Source: CAYVCG01 sp964449985
GTDB lineage: Bacteria; Bacillota; Clostridia; Lachnospirales; WRAX01
Direction: 5' to 3'
Assembly (NCBI GenBank): GCA_964449985.1
Contig: CAYVCG010000008.1
Span: 1 to 47,429, forward strand
Length of the DNA stretch: 47,429 nt
Made by a program: the position numbers and the translations under genes. The number at the start of each line of letters is the position of its first letter. Position 1 is the stretch's first letter. Under the pieces are notes generated by a model. The model did no database searches. It was not told the DNA's origin and saw only the letters and a list, made by a program, of their open reading frames with translations. Positions 17,450 through 27,151 of this stretch are shown piece after piece.

Positions 17450-19087
17450 CTATGATATAATCGTCTTTTTAAACCTATCCGGCGCAAAGTTTTGTTTAAA
17501 CCCGCTCGGTGCAATTTCCTCGACAAAGCCCAAATCCTCTACCATGCCTTTAACCAGACCGCCGTCTTCTTCCGCCATAAGCGTTATTTTAAGCTTAGTC
17601 TTTCCGCTTGGTCGCTCTGGCAAGCCCTTTATCTCAACATCGCCGATAAGCTTGCAGTTTTCAAAGCTGTCTTCTTTATCAATGCGCTCTAAAATTCTTA
17701 AATCAAACTCCGTCATATCGCTTGGCTTGTCTCCAGACAATGTAAATATAGAGTTTTTCTTAGCCAAAGCATAGGGTGTGCCACGCCTTATCATCGTGAA
17801 AAATGATTTCCTTACTCCATTAGTAACTTCTAAGCCAATATCATGCGGAACAGTTACCTCAAATTCAACGGACATTTTTTCCGTTTCCATTTCCGGCTGG
17901 GATAAAAGCCCCATTTTCATAGCGGCGTAATACGTAGCACCGAGGGATATATCCAACGCCGGGCGTTCCGACGTATAAATCTTAGTTTCGTCATTGAATA
18001 TGCCGATAAGCATATCCTTCACCCACGGCATTTGTGATGAACCGCCCTCCAAAAGCACCCTGTCTATATTATCAGGTATGAGCGCGCCTGTATACGTTTC
18101 CCGCAAGGCTTTTAATACAAGCTTTCTCGTCTTTTCTATAAAATCACCGATAAGCTCCTCAAACTGGTCTCTAGTTATGTTTTCAACAAAAGGCGGGATG
18201 CAAAACGTAAACGGGATACGGAAGCTTTTAACCCCGGATAGTCGCTCCTTTGCTTCTCTGGCACGCAAGGCAAGCTCTATTTGGTTTTCTATTGATATGT
18301 CTTCACGTTCCTGCCCTGTTTTGTTTTTTATGAACTCAAAGCATTTGTTCATCAAAACGTCATCTATATTATCGCCGCCATGATAAGCTTCTCCGCCCTC
18401 GCTTATTACTTGCAGTTTAACATGTTTATCGGTTTTTTCTAACACATGGAATATCGTTATATCCAGCGTTCCGCCGCCGAAATCAAACACCATGATTTTT
18501 TCGCCATCACTTAGCTGATGCCGGAAGTTATAAGCCAAAGCAGCAGCCTTTGGTTCTTCTATAAGGCAAATGAGATTATCCGAAAGCCCGGCTATTTCAC
18601 AAGCCCGCATCGTGGCTTTTTTCGCCGCATCATCAAAGTCATACGGCACGGAAACCACAAGCCCGGCTATCTCCGCTTTTGGGTTTAGCCCTTGGCAATG
18701 CTCCACAAGCTCACAAAGTATCTTTGCCGAAATATCCTCAGGCAAATATGCCTTGCCGTCTATTATTATCGTTTCATTCGTTCCCATTTTGCGCTTAATA
18801 GAGCGCACAGTTGTTTCCGGATAAATCTTAATGGAACGGTATGCTTCTTCACCGATAACCCATTCGCCGCCGGATGGTTCGTCCTCATCTTTTCTGTATT
18901 GAACAACAGAAGGCAAGGGCACCTTTCCAAAGCCGTTGCTTATATCTATCGGCTCGCATCTTTTGCCCGTATTGTCCCAATAGCTGATTATGGAGTTGGT
19001 CGTGCCTAGGTCTATGCCAAGGATATACCACTCTTCCGGCAGGGAACCTTTTTCTTCAATACTCCGTTTATATTCCTCCCAATTCAT
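17450..19087 (-). CDS. Hsp70-like ATPase with apparently intact catalytic motifs
   Basis: The 545-residue protein has an amino-terminal extension of about 20 residues, then GIDLGTTNS (24-32), Lys98 in SIKRKMG, EEPKAAA (177-183), DFGGGTLD (202-209) and EGGSS (347-351), all consistent with ATP binding and hydrolysis. Residues about 395-545 form a reduced beta domain without an obvious lid or EEVD-like tail. It is shorter than DnaK (about 610-640 residues) and resembles the Hsp70-like proteins of uncharacterised clusters. GAGGTGAAGG precedes the ATG. It lies 23 bases after the degenerate Hsp70 gene, and its overall layout (amino-terminal extension, IDIS.G.GK segment) matches that protein best, suggesting an active and inactive pair from duplication. 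Confidence 0.93.
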   Translation of the reverse strand: MNWEEYKRSIEEKGSLPEEWYILGIDLGTTNSIISYWDNTGKRCEPIDISNGFGKVPLPSVVQYRKDEDEPSGGEWVIGEEAYRSIKIYPETTVRSIKRKMGTNETIIIDGKAYLPEDISAKILCELVEHCQGLNPKAEIAGLVVSVPYDFDDAAKKATMRACEIAGLSDNLICLIEEPKAAALAYNFRHQLSDGEKIMVFDFGGGTLDITIFHVLEKTDKHVKLQVISEGGEAYHGGDNIDDVLMNKCFEFIKNKTGQEREDISIENQIELALRAREAKERLSGVKSFRIPFTFCIPPFVENITRDQFEELIGDFIEKTRKLVLKALRETYTGALIPDNIDRVLLEGGSSQMPWVKDMLIGIFNDETKIYTSERPALDISLGATYYAAMKMGLLSQPEMETEKMSVEFEVTVPHDIGLEVTNGVRKSFFTMIRRGTPYALAKKNSIFTLSGDKPSDMTEFDLRILERIDKEDSFENCKLIGDVEIKGLPERPSGKTKLKITLMAEEDGGLVKGMVEDLGFVEEIAPSGFKQNFAPDRFKKTIIS

Positions 19088-19110
19088 TTACCTTCACCTC
19101 AAACTATATA

Positions 19111-20688
19111 TCAAACAATGGACTCAGTATCAAACACAAACTCACGCTCATAATCCGATGATGGGAACAACTCCCCAAAGCCTAAATCCCGCACCTTCGC
19201 CTTTATAACATTACTACCGGAAAATCCGATGGATATGGAAAGCCTCGTTACCCCGGCAGGCCTATCCGGCAAACCATCCAACGCTAGGCTCTTAATCGGC
19301 GTCATTGTGCCGGATTTATCCCTTTTAAACATTTGTATATGAGCCGCAGGGCTTGTTGGCTCTGTAAGTATAAACTGCTTCGGGGGATGAGTTTGCCACC
19401 AAAATGTACTACTCTCAACAATCGGGGTAAAACGCTCCCTGTTGTCCCGCAGTATTTTAAATCCAATGTCATAATCAATCCTGTTTTTATCCTTTATCAA
19501 GAACTTTTTGCCGGAAAACGCACAAAGCTCCGTTGCAGCGGCAACGCTTGCACCCTCGGCTGTAACACCTTTTGGATTTTTATAAATTGCTATTTCCGAT
19601 TCAGGGAATGCTTCTGAAACAACCTCTCTGGCCCATAACATCTCGAAACCGCCTCCGACGCAAATAACAGACGATATATCTTTAATATCGATACGTTTGC
19701 CATCAGATGTTTTGCGAGCCTCCATCAAAAAAGCCTCAACGCATTCCTTTAATGGACCGACAATCTCTTGCGCCATATCATGCGAAATACTTGCCTGAAA
19801 CGGGGGATAAGCAAAATTGTAATAAATTTTAAGCGGCTTCGACTTTATATCCTTTCTAAACAACAAATCCTTATGCTGATACGAAAATATTTCAAGCTGT
19901 TCCCTTTGCCGCTGATCAAGCCGCTCTGGCGGTATATTAAAATGCCCGCAGTATATGTTCTGAAACATTTGAGAAACAACTTCATCAACAATATCTGTTC
20001 CTAGCGATTTATCAAACAAAAATGAACGACAGTCCACACTGACATTTCCATCATCTTCGGGGCAAATATCATAAACACCAGCCCTTAATTCTCTTGCGCC
20101 AAAATCTATTATCATTACTGTTTCTTTTTTTATAGCTCTATCAAAATAAAACCTGTTTAAAACACATTCCCTATCATCCAAAAAACCGAGCAACGGCTTT
20201 TCATAACCTGCACTCTTTAAAACCGCCGAAAGCTCGGCTTCGGCCTCCTTGCCCAAATAAGCAGGAACACTAACAGCAATCCCTGCTATCTCTGCCTTAG
20301 GATTTATATTTTTGCAGTTTCCGACGAGCTCTTTTATATACAAGCCCAAAATGGATGTAACACTAACAGGCTTTCCGGAAACATCAACATACTCACCCAA
20401 CCCCAGCTTTTGAACCAACGACAGAATCGTTATATCTTTGCTCCCAGAGCGATTGGCCATGGCATATTCCCCAAAAACCCATTCCTTAGTATCCGCAACA
20501 TATTGCATAACCGTTGGAACAGAAGGCTTTCCATAGCCGCCGGATATATCAATAATCTCAGGGGCGCTTTGATTAAGATCAAAATAAGCGATAGCAGACG
20601 TTGCGCTTCCGATATCAAGGCCAAGGATAAAATAATTCTCTTGCCTTATGCCGTTTTTAAACAGCTCCGTAAACTTTCGCCTGCTCAT
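19111..20688 (-). CDS. Degenerate Hsp70-like protein, probable pseudo-ATPase
   Basis: The 525-residue protein keeps the Hsp70 fold pattern but lacks key residues. The first phosphate motif reads GLDIGSATS (23-31) in place of GIDLGTTNS. The SIKR lysine position is SLVQ (Val92). The EEPKAAA segment is DDRECVL. The second phosphate motif is DFGARE (195-200) in place of DFGGGT. The adenosine motif is VGGGF (344-348). The frame is intact and the family layout is complete, so this looks like selection for a non-hydrolysing partner, not decay. AAAGGGGTG precedes the ATG. It lies between the GrpE-like gene and an intact paralogue. Confidence 0.92.
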   Translation of the reverse strand: MSRRKFTELFKNGIRQENYFILGLDIGSATSAIAYFDLNQSAPEIIDISGGYGKPSVPTVMQYVADTKEWVFGEYAMANRSGSKDITILSLVQKLGLGEYVDVSGKPVSVTSILGLYIKELVGNCKNINPKAEIAGIAVSVPAYLGKEAEAELSAVLKSAGYEKPLLGFLDDRECVLNRFYFDRAIKKETVMIIDFGARELRAGVYDICPEDDGNVSVDCRSFLFDKSLGTDIVDEVVSQMFQNIYCGHFNIPPERLDQRQREQLEIFSYQHKDLLFRKDIKSKPLKIYYNFAYPPFQASISHDMAQEIVGPLKECVEAFLMEARKTSDGKRIDIKDISSVICVGGGFEMLWAREVVSEAFPESEIAIYKNPKGVTAEGASVAAATELCAFSGKKFLIKDKNRIDYDIGFKILRDNRERFTPIVESSTFWWQTHPPKQFILTEPTSPAAHIQMFKRDKSGTMTPIKSLALDGLPDRPAGVTRLSISIGFSGSNVIKAKVRDLGFGELFPSSDYEREFVFDTESIV

Positions 20689-20714
20689 TTCGCATACACA
20701 CCCCTTTTACAAAA

Positions 20715-22652
20715 CTATCTTGCAGCGATAACATTTGCTCTTATCAAAACCCTTTCGCCGCTTTTATAACCCCGGTTCATAAGCTTTATAATCTCGCCTT
20801 TTTTATAATCTTCGTTTTTCTCCGCCATAAGCACCTCATGTTCCTTTGCATTAAACATATCATGGGCCACAGGCGCTATTGGCGTTATGCCGTTTATTTT
20901 CAATATATTGTCAAGCTCTGCCGCCTTATTATAAATAAAATCAGCAAAACCCGATACATTTTCGTCTTCGCTCGCTTTTAACAGCGAAACCGAATAATTC
21001 ATAATCTCTTCAAAAGTGGACATTTCAAATAAAACGTAATCTTTTACAAAACCGTCAGTCTTTTTGACCACTTCGTCGATCTTTCTTTCATATGCCTTTT
21101 TCTGCTTTTCCTTATGCTCCAAAGCCAAATCACAGTTTTCTATATCAGCAAGCATACGTCGAATAACAAATGAACCGCGCCTATCATCTCTTGAAAGTGC
21201 AGCAAGCCGCAAAACAAGCTCTCCCATGCATTGACTAGCCTGGTTTTTTATCTCGCTCTTTTGCGTATCACTTATGGCCAATTCATCATTTTCCTTAGAA
21301 TAGCTGACATGGGCATACGCATCAGACTCTGCCTTAAATTCGTTTTTGTTTTCATCAATGCTTTGGATCTTTATAGCAACCGTCTCTGCCACACCCGTTA
21401 TTATCTCAGCTTTTTCGCTGGATGTAAGCGCTTTATTAATATCCTCTTCGTTATAATAATCTAATATGGATTTAAACACGCCGTTCATCTCATCAGCCAT
21501 AACAATGGCATGAGAAAACACCTTTTTTATTTCATAATATTGTTTTATCGAATTATTTTTCTTTACAATCCGCTCCAACGTGTTTATTATCTCTTTTTCC
21601 ATATGCTTGCAAAAATCATCCATACGGCCTTCCAGAGAAAGCGCAAACCCTTCAAATACAGAAATCTTTATAAAAGAAACACCACTGGTATGAGAAAGAA
21701 GGCTTTCCGAAAACTGCTCGCGGCTTTGAGCAAGGCTTGTCTGCCCTTCATCCGCCTTGCTTTCCCGCGCGGCCTTTAGCCTTGATATTATATCAGCAGT
21801 TTCTTTGCCATATCGCTGATAAGCTTCTCTAAGAAGATACAGCATCTGTCTTATAATCGAAACTGTGCTTTCATTCTCGATTCCGTTTTCCAAATAGCTT
21901 TCCAAAACCCCTGCCTGAACCTTTATTATTGCACCCAATATCTGGTATTCTTCGTTTAGCATAGTGATATAATGATCAACGGACTTTCTTTTCTCAAGGT
22001 CATTTATATCTGTCACGGCTCTTTCGGTTGTATTGCAATAAATAGCATAAAATTCCTCAAAGCAATTCTTTTCTATGCATGAACCCATAAGATTAATAAG
22101 CTCTATACCGTTGCTCAAATCAACAGACTGCAAAAACAAACGCCTCGCATGATACACAACGTCTTTTTGCTTTTCCATCTTAAATTTATAACAGACGGAA
22201 TCAAAGGCCTTGTCAAAAGATTTTAAAGCCTTGGCTATAATCTCTCTTTTTTCAATGGAAACCGGATTTGAGCCATCCGCTTGTGGGCGCTCTTCAAAAG
22301 CTTTTAGGCGTGATACGATTATAGAATAAAGCCCGTCATAAATATTCTTTATTTGTATATCAGAAAACTCCAATGGATTTTCCTCATAAACACTTACAGC
22401 GGATGCATAACAGCCCATAAGCTTACAATAATAATCATAAATACTTTCGTCATAAGCGCTTAGCTTTGAATCAGACATGGATGCCGAATATATTTTATCG
22501 CTAATAACCTTTTTAATAAGGCGCAATAACTCGTCAAGGCTATCCGCCGCATAATCATCAATAAATGCGGCGGCGGCGTTCCATTTTTTTAATATTAAAT
22601 TTTCAGCACTACCGGCATTCCTTGCCCTAACGGACGACTTTGCCATTTCCAC
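20715..22652 (-). CDS. Large helical protein with carboxyl-terminal GrpE-like domain
   Basis: The 645-residue protein is mostly charged alpha-helix, with coiled-coil stretches around 480-560. Its last 65 or so residues match the beta domain of GrpE: NGITPIAP, a HEVLMAEKN segment and GEIIKLMNRGYKSGERVLI-RANV, with spacing like the GrpE P...H.A....G.V......GY...R..R.A.V pattern. GrpE is the nucleotide exchange factor of DnaK and is normally only about 200 residues. Position between two Hsp70 genes supports an exchange or docking role. The start may be GTG at 22652 or ATG at 22646; AAGGGG precedes both. The helical part has no recognised family. Confidence 0.85.
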   Translation of the reverse strand: MEMAKSSVRARNAGSAENLILKKWNAAAAFIDDYAADSLDELLRLIKKVISDKIYSASMSDSKLSAYDESIYDYYCKLMGCYASAVSVYEENPLEFSDIQIKNIYDGLYSIIVSRLKAFEERPQADGSNPVSIEKREIIAKALKSFDKAFDSVCYKFKMEKQKDVVYHARRLFLQSVDLSNGIELINLMGSCIEKNCFEEFYAIYCNTTERAVTDINDLEKRKSVDHYITMLNEEYQILGAIIKVQAGVLESYLENGIENESTVSIIRQMLYLLREAYQRYGKETADIISRLKAARESKADEGQTSLAQSREQFSESLLSHTSGVSFIKISVFEGFALSLEGRMDDFCKHMEKEIINTLERIVKKNNSIKQYYEIKKVFSHAIVMADEMNGVFKSILDYYNEEDINKALTSSEKAEIITGVAETVAIKIQSIDENKNEFKAESDAYAHVSYSKENDELAISDTQKSEIKNQASQCMGELVLRLAALSRDDRRGSFVIRRMLADIENCDLALEHKEKQKKAYERKIDEVVKKTDGFVKDYVLFEMSTFEEIMNYSVSLLKASEDENVSGFADFIYNKAAELDNILKINGITPIAPVAHDMFNAKEHEVLMAEKNEDYKKGEIIKLMNRGYKSGERVLIRANVIAAR

Positions 22653-22713
22653 AATTCCCCTTGCTTATGTTTTGCAACCGCTTATTAATTCAATTCTAAC
22701 TAAATCAGTCGCT

Positions 22714-24393
22714 TTATGAATACAGTTCATCAACGGAAAGCTCCGTTGTTACGCCGTCAAGGCTTGTGCTCTTTGCCATAACTTTAAGCATATTGTCTTG
22801 GCTAATATGAAAAACAATCTTGACCTTTTCCTGACCCTTAGGCCCTTGCGGGATGCCGCGCAAAGATGTACCAGCAAGGCGTTTCATTCCCTCTTGGTTT
22901 ACGAACTCTGTCTTGCCGTCTAGCGCTGGTATCGCGTTTTCATAAACAACTATAGCCATGCTCGTTACATTATCAAAATTAGTCGTCAAAAGCTCATCTG
23001 CTTCAATCGTAAGGCCATCCTTAGGGATATCCAATCCCTGAGACACTATCTTCATGAACCGTCTTCCTGCGATTTCTAGCCCAAGCGGATGGATCGTCTT
23101 TTCATGGACAACCGGCCCTTTAACAGTCGGCATCATTATCATATTACAATAATACGCCGCTCCTTGGGATATGCTAAGCGCAGGGCTTATCTTAGATTTA
23201 AACGGCTCTTTGCCAAACTTTTCGGATATTCTTTCGCCAACTGAGTTTATAGACGAACTGCCTCCAACAAGGAATATCTCGTCAACCTCGTCTGCCTTTA
23301 TATTGGCAGCCTGCAAACAGTTGTCAATACATGAAAGGGTAATTTCGATAATATCGTTTAATGTTTTGCCGTTAAATTTATCAAAAATCTCCGGCTTATC
23401 ACCAAGCTGGTTTACGCGGGCATGATTCATAAAATCTTCCCTTGTTATTTCCATATTTATGTTTATAATCTTTGGCTCTTGAATAAACGGAGCAAGCGTT
23501 ACCTTCGTGCTCTTAGCCTGAGAAAGGCGTTCTTTTGCCTGATTTGCCACCTGCTGCAAACGCACCAAAGCGACCTTCTTTTGGCGTTTAGAAACACCGT
23601 CATCAACATCTTCATTAAAAAGGTCTATCTCATTATTAGTGAGCTTTTTAAACTCCTCATAAATCATATCCATAATGATTTTGTCTATATCATTACCGCC
23701 AAGGTCATTATCGCCATATGTGCTTAATATGGAGATACTCGGTTCATTAGCTTCGTCCGCCTTTATTTGGAGAATGCAAGCATCAAATGTTCCGCCGCCG
23801 AAGTCATAAACCAAAACCTTTTTGTCGCTTGTCTCGTTTATCGCATAGCTTATTGCGGCAGCTGCCGGCTCTAGCCTCAAATATATATTTTCTTCATCAA
23901 AACCGGCCAAAAGAGCAGCCTGCTTTGTCATTTGCTTTTGCTTGTCCGTAGAGTTTGCAGGAACGGTTATAACACAGCCGGAAAATTCTCCGGAAATATT
24001 AAGCTCCTCTTGAGCATATTCATCAGCCTTTTGCTTTAAATAACCCAAAATCTCGCCGGCAATCTGCTCCGGCGTAAAAACATGCTCTGCCTCGTCCACA
24101 ACAACAGTTATCTTTTCATCAGATCCGAGAAGTCTTTTTATAGACAAAACGGTGCTTTGGGGGTAAATAATGGCAGCTTCTTTAGCCTGAACTCCAAATA
24201 TTCTGGAAAGCTTCTTTTCATCCTCCGGATCGGTTTCAAACTGGATAGCCGTTGGGAAGATGTTGCTACCGTCGATGGGTATGGTTTGCGCCTCACCGTC
24301 TTTAAAATTATAAATGCTGACGACAGAGTTTGTCGTTCCAAAATCAATACCGAGATACAGGCCTCTTTCCAAATCAAGCCCTAGCGTTCCCAT
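22714..24393 (-). CDS. DnaK-like Hsp70 ATPase
   Basis: This 559-residue protein has complete Hsp70 ATPase motifs: GIDFGTTNS (15-23), Lys86 in SIKRLLG, EPAAAA (175-180), DFGGGTFD (197-204), GGNDID and VGGSS (376-380). A beta substrate-binding-like domain follows at about 405-555 (GLEIAGRRFMKIV, LRGIPQGPKGQEKVKI). The carboxyl end stops right after this domain, so the helical lid of DnaK is absent. It is therefore not the housekeeping dnaK, and neither grpE-dnaK-dnaJ nor hrcA flanks it. AAGGAGG precedes the ATG at 24393. It is the first Hsp70 gene in the transcript. Confidence 0.95.
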   Translation of the reverse strand: MGTLGLDLERGLYLGIDFGTTNSVVSIYNFKDGEAQTIPIDGSNIFPTAIQFETDPEDEKKLSRIFGVQAKEAAIIYPQSTVLSIKRLLGSDEKITVVVDEAEHVFTPEQIAGEILGYLKQKADEYAQEELNISGEFSGCVITVPANSTDKQKQMTKQAALLAGFDEENIYLRLEPAAAAISYAINETSDKKVLVYDFGGGTFDACILQIKADEANEPSISILSTYGDNDLGGNDIDKIIMDMIYEEFKKLTNNEIDLFNEDVDDGVSKRQKKVALVRLQQVANQAKERLSQAKSTKVTLAPFIQEPKIININMEITREDFMNHARVNQLGDKPEIFDKFNGKTLNDIIEITLSCIDNCLQAANIKADEVDEIFLVGGSSSINSVGERISEKFGKEPFKSKISPALSISQGAAYYCNMIMMPTVKGPVVHEKTIHPLGLEIAGRRFMKIVSQGLDIPKDGLTIEADELLTTNFDNVTSMAIVVYENAIPALDGKTEFVNQEGMKRLAGTSLRGIPQGPKGQEKVKIVFHISQDNMLKVMAKSTSLDGVTTELSVDELYS

Positions 24394-24426
24394 AAAAAAT
24401 CCCTCCTTAAAACATGTTTTATATCA

Positions 24427-27123
24427 CTATAAAATCCAGCTCTTAATACGCGGCTTTTCCCTAAGCTTTTCTGTAATTATGCCCTCAACCATATCATATT
24501 TAAACAGGCGTTCATAAATAAGGGCGTTGTTAATAACAAAAAAAGAATCATCTTTTATTTCAGACAGTTTCATATCAGAATTCTCAACAACACTTTGCTT
24601 GGAAACGATGCTGCCCGTTTCCATTTCTTCACTGAAATAATACGTTATTTTTTCACCGTAAAAATGCGTCACATGGGCAAAATACAGCCCAAACCTTAAA
24701 TAACGCATCCTTTTGCTCCGAAACTCGGGCTCGTTGTCTGTTTTGTAATAAAGCTTTATTATTTTATCAGGAAAACCATGGTATATAAAAGGCTGATTCT
24801 TTTCTATATACGCACTTGTGAATTTTTTGTCTTTTATATGTTTTAATACCGGGAAAATAAAGGCGTCGTCTTCGCATAGCTTCACAGCTTGTTTTATAAT
24901 CTCATCAGACTTAAACGTTGTTATGCCATACCGTGCATATACATGGCAAAGAGCGTATGCAATAAAGCTATCTCCGCTTCCAAAGAACATCCTTTCCATA
25001 ATTTCAATCGTTTCATATTCCGGCTTTATATTGTTTATTATTATTTCATAAACGCAAAAAGCAACAAATTCCTCAACAAGCGTATTTTTCGAGTTCATCT
25101 CAAACATACGTTGGAACACCTTTTGAGAACCTTTATCCATCTGGTGCATAACTATTGCATTTTTAAGAATTATTTCGTCAAGCCCTTGCTCTGCGATAGA
25201 CATATGCGACAGCGCACGGCTTAGCTCTTGCCATTCTTCCTGGCTTCCACGATAGTGGGAAAATATGATTTCCACAAGCGTTTTGTCATACCAGCTTTTT
25301 AAGACAAGCTCATATGCAACGTTTGCAATGTCTCTATCATAAATATTCTTCACAGCGATTTGTTTAAGCGCATAGAATAGATTTCTGTCAGATATACATT
25401 CGGCTTTTTTAACTATAAGGCTGACAGCTTTTTTATAATCATTCGCATTTATATAAGCTATAAGCATTTGCTCTATATAATTATCATTAAGTTTATTTTC
25501 ATCAACATCCTTATAATACGAAACGGCTTTTGAATAAGCTCCTAAAGATGCATAATAATTCCCTGTTGCTGCACTAATGAGCATCTTAAATGATGCAGAC
25601 AAGTCCGCCCTTGCCACAGCAAGCTTAAAAACCCCAATGCTCTCCTCCGGCAAAACCTCCAGCGACATATAGTGCTTTGAAAGCGCGACTATAAGCTCTG
25701 GGCTTGTCATGCCTTTCCCAAAAAAACGTTTATATAGCTCGATATCTGCATTCTCCACAAGCCTCACAGCTGTATACGGCGTTTCTACCAAAGACCTCTG
25801 GTCAGAATCCAAAAACCAACAGGAAAAGCTGGGGCCAGAAGCAATTATAACCTTCGACTTGCCGGTAATGGCATATTTATTCATGTCCCTCCGCTCCGGC
25901 TCAGACACCCAAATATACTTTGCACTGTCGTTTTCAATAAGAACCCTGAATTTAAACAAATCCTCCCACAAAATCTTTTCTGCCAAGTCCATAAGGCTTT
26001 TATCAGAAGCAGTAACAGCTTCTGATAGATAAAACCTGTAAATACTGTTATAATACCTGCCTGATTCACCCTTTTTTAAGCTTTCAACCGCAAAATCAAT
26101 AATCCTGTCTTTATATGCATCAAGCAATTCAAAATTCTTTGGCTTTGTTATTACAAGATGATACGCAAACGGAAGCAGCATAGCCTCCAAATATCCGGTT
26201 TTAAAAAACATATCCAGTGTATAACGGCTTATGTTTTCAACATTGTTATTTGCGGCGGATTTTATAAGCATGTTATAAATATTCGGCAGTTCAATCTGTT
26301 TTAGCTCTGCTTCTTTATAAAAATAAAATGCCGATGACGAATAATCCATCCGCTCCATAAGAGCAGAACAAATACTAGCCAAAACCTCATCATGAGGATA
26401 CAGCCTATAAACCTCTTCCACAAGCTTTGGATAAACATTAAAATAAGCCGCCATTGCATATTTAAATTTAAAAACAGCTTCAGAAATATCAAGCTTTTTA
26501 TTAAGCGCCCATCTCACGAACCCAAAAAACATCCCGTCATCCACTTTAGAAACGTCTACCGGGGCGTTATTAAAACAATCAAGAAGATATGCAAACATCA
26601 TTGCGCTTCGTTCGCCTTTTGCATAAGCCTTCGCAAACAGTAATACAGCTCCGTTATAATCACCATATTCATAAGCTGATACCGCCATAAGCATATCAAA
26701 CAATCCGTTATGGGTATTATCACGAAAATCATTCATGGTTTTCTGCTGTTTCTCAAAAGCGCGGATTTTACCAAGGCGTATGTTATAAAACCCATTAAGA
26801 AACGTATACAGCATAAACCTCTGTGGTTCGTTATTTTTAAAATAGTTTTTGCTGCCTTTTAGAAGATCAAGCAACTGCTTTGCATTATCGAAATTTTCCA
26901 TCTCTATGCTAAGAAAGACATCGATGAAATAATGATCAAAACATGCAAAATTTGTTTTGAACACAGAACGGTTTATATGATATCCCTTATAAAGATGGGC
27001 TTTATCACCCTGAGCCTTATACAAAAGCCAACAGCGCATAGCGACGGCAATAGCGCTCTCGCTTGATTTGTCTATATTAAATTTTTGCTCTATATCATCC
27101 AATTTGTTTTGCAGAACATCCAT
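24427..27123 (-). CDS. Large helical-repeat protein (resembles carboxyl part of DUF5717)
   Basis: The 898-residue protein lacks a signal peptide and is predicted from its sequence pattern to be an alpha-solenoid of irregular TPR-like hairpins across most of its length, rich in Tyr, Phe, Lys and Asp. The last 120 or so residues (MRYLRFGLYFAHVTHFYGEKITYYFSEE split across this area) are beta-rich and conserved-looking. From memory this resembles the carboxyl-terminal region of DUF5717 proteins found beside Hsp70-like genes in Clostridia; function unknown. The gene upstream would supply the Ig-like amino-terminal half as a separate protein. CGGAGG precedes the ATG, 28 bases after that gene. Confidence 0.88.
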   Translation of the reverse strand: MDVLQNKLDDIEQKFNIDKSSESAIAVAMRCWLLYKAQGDKAHLYKGYHINRSVFKTNFACFDHYFIDVFLSIEMENFDNAKQLLDLLKGSKNYFKNNEPQRFMLYTFLNGFYNIRLGKIRAFEKQQKTMNDFRDNTHNGLFDMLMAVSAYEYGDYNGAVLLFAKAYAKGERSAMMFAYLLDCFNNAPVDVSKVDDGMFFGFVRWALNKKLDISEAVFKFKYAMAAYFNVYPKLVEEVYRLYPHDEVLASICSALMERMDYSSSAFYFYKEAELKQIELPNIYNMLIKSAANNNVENISRYTLDMFFKTGYLEAMLLPFAYHLVITKPKNFELLDAYKDRIIDFAVESLKKGESGRYYNSIYRFYLSEAVTASDKSLMDLAEKILWEDLFKFRVLIENDSAKYIWVSEPERRDMNKYAITGKSKVIIASGPSFSCWFLDSDQRSLVETPYTAVRLVENADIELYKRFFGKGMTSPELIVALSKHYMSLEVLPEESIGVFKLAVARADLSASFKMLISAATGNYYASLGAYSKAVSYYKDVDENKLNDNYIEQMLIAYINANDYKKAVSLIVKKAECISDRNLFYALKQIAVKNIYDRDIANVAYELVLKSWYDKTLVEIIFSHYRGSQEEWQELSRALSHMSIAEQGLDEIILKNAIVMHQMDKGSQKVFQRMFEMNSKNTLVEEFVAFCVYEIIINNIKPEYETIEIMERMFFGSGDSFIAYALCHVYARYGITTFKSDEIIKQAVKLCEDDAFIFPVLKHIKDKKFTSAYIEKNQPFIYHGFPDKIIKLYYKTDNEPEFRSKRMRYLRFGLYFAHVTHFYGEKITYYFSEEMETGSIVSKQSVVENSDMKLSEIKDDSFFVINNALIYERLFKYDMVEGIITEKLREKPRIKSWIL

Positions 27124-27151
27124 GCATTTGCCTCCGGGCGGTTACAGCGTT

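Noticed and set aside
17413..17526. Amino-terminal extension of the Hsp70-vWA gene overlapping the previous gene
   Set aside because: The added 38 residues are basic and unlike the family, while a strong Shine-Dalgarno lies five bases before the TTG at 17412, exactly where the Hsp70 domain begins.
22714..24393. Housekeeping dnaK
   Set aside because: It is about 60-80 residues short, lacks the helical lid and tail, and is not flanked by grpE, dnaJ or hrcA.
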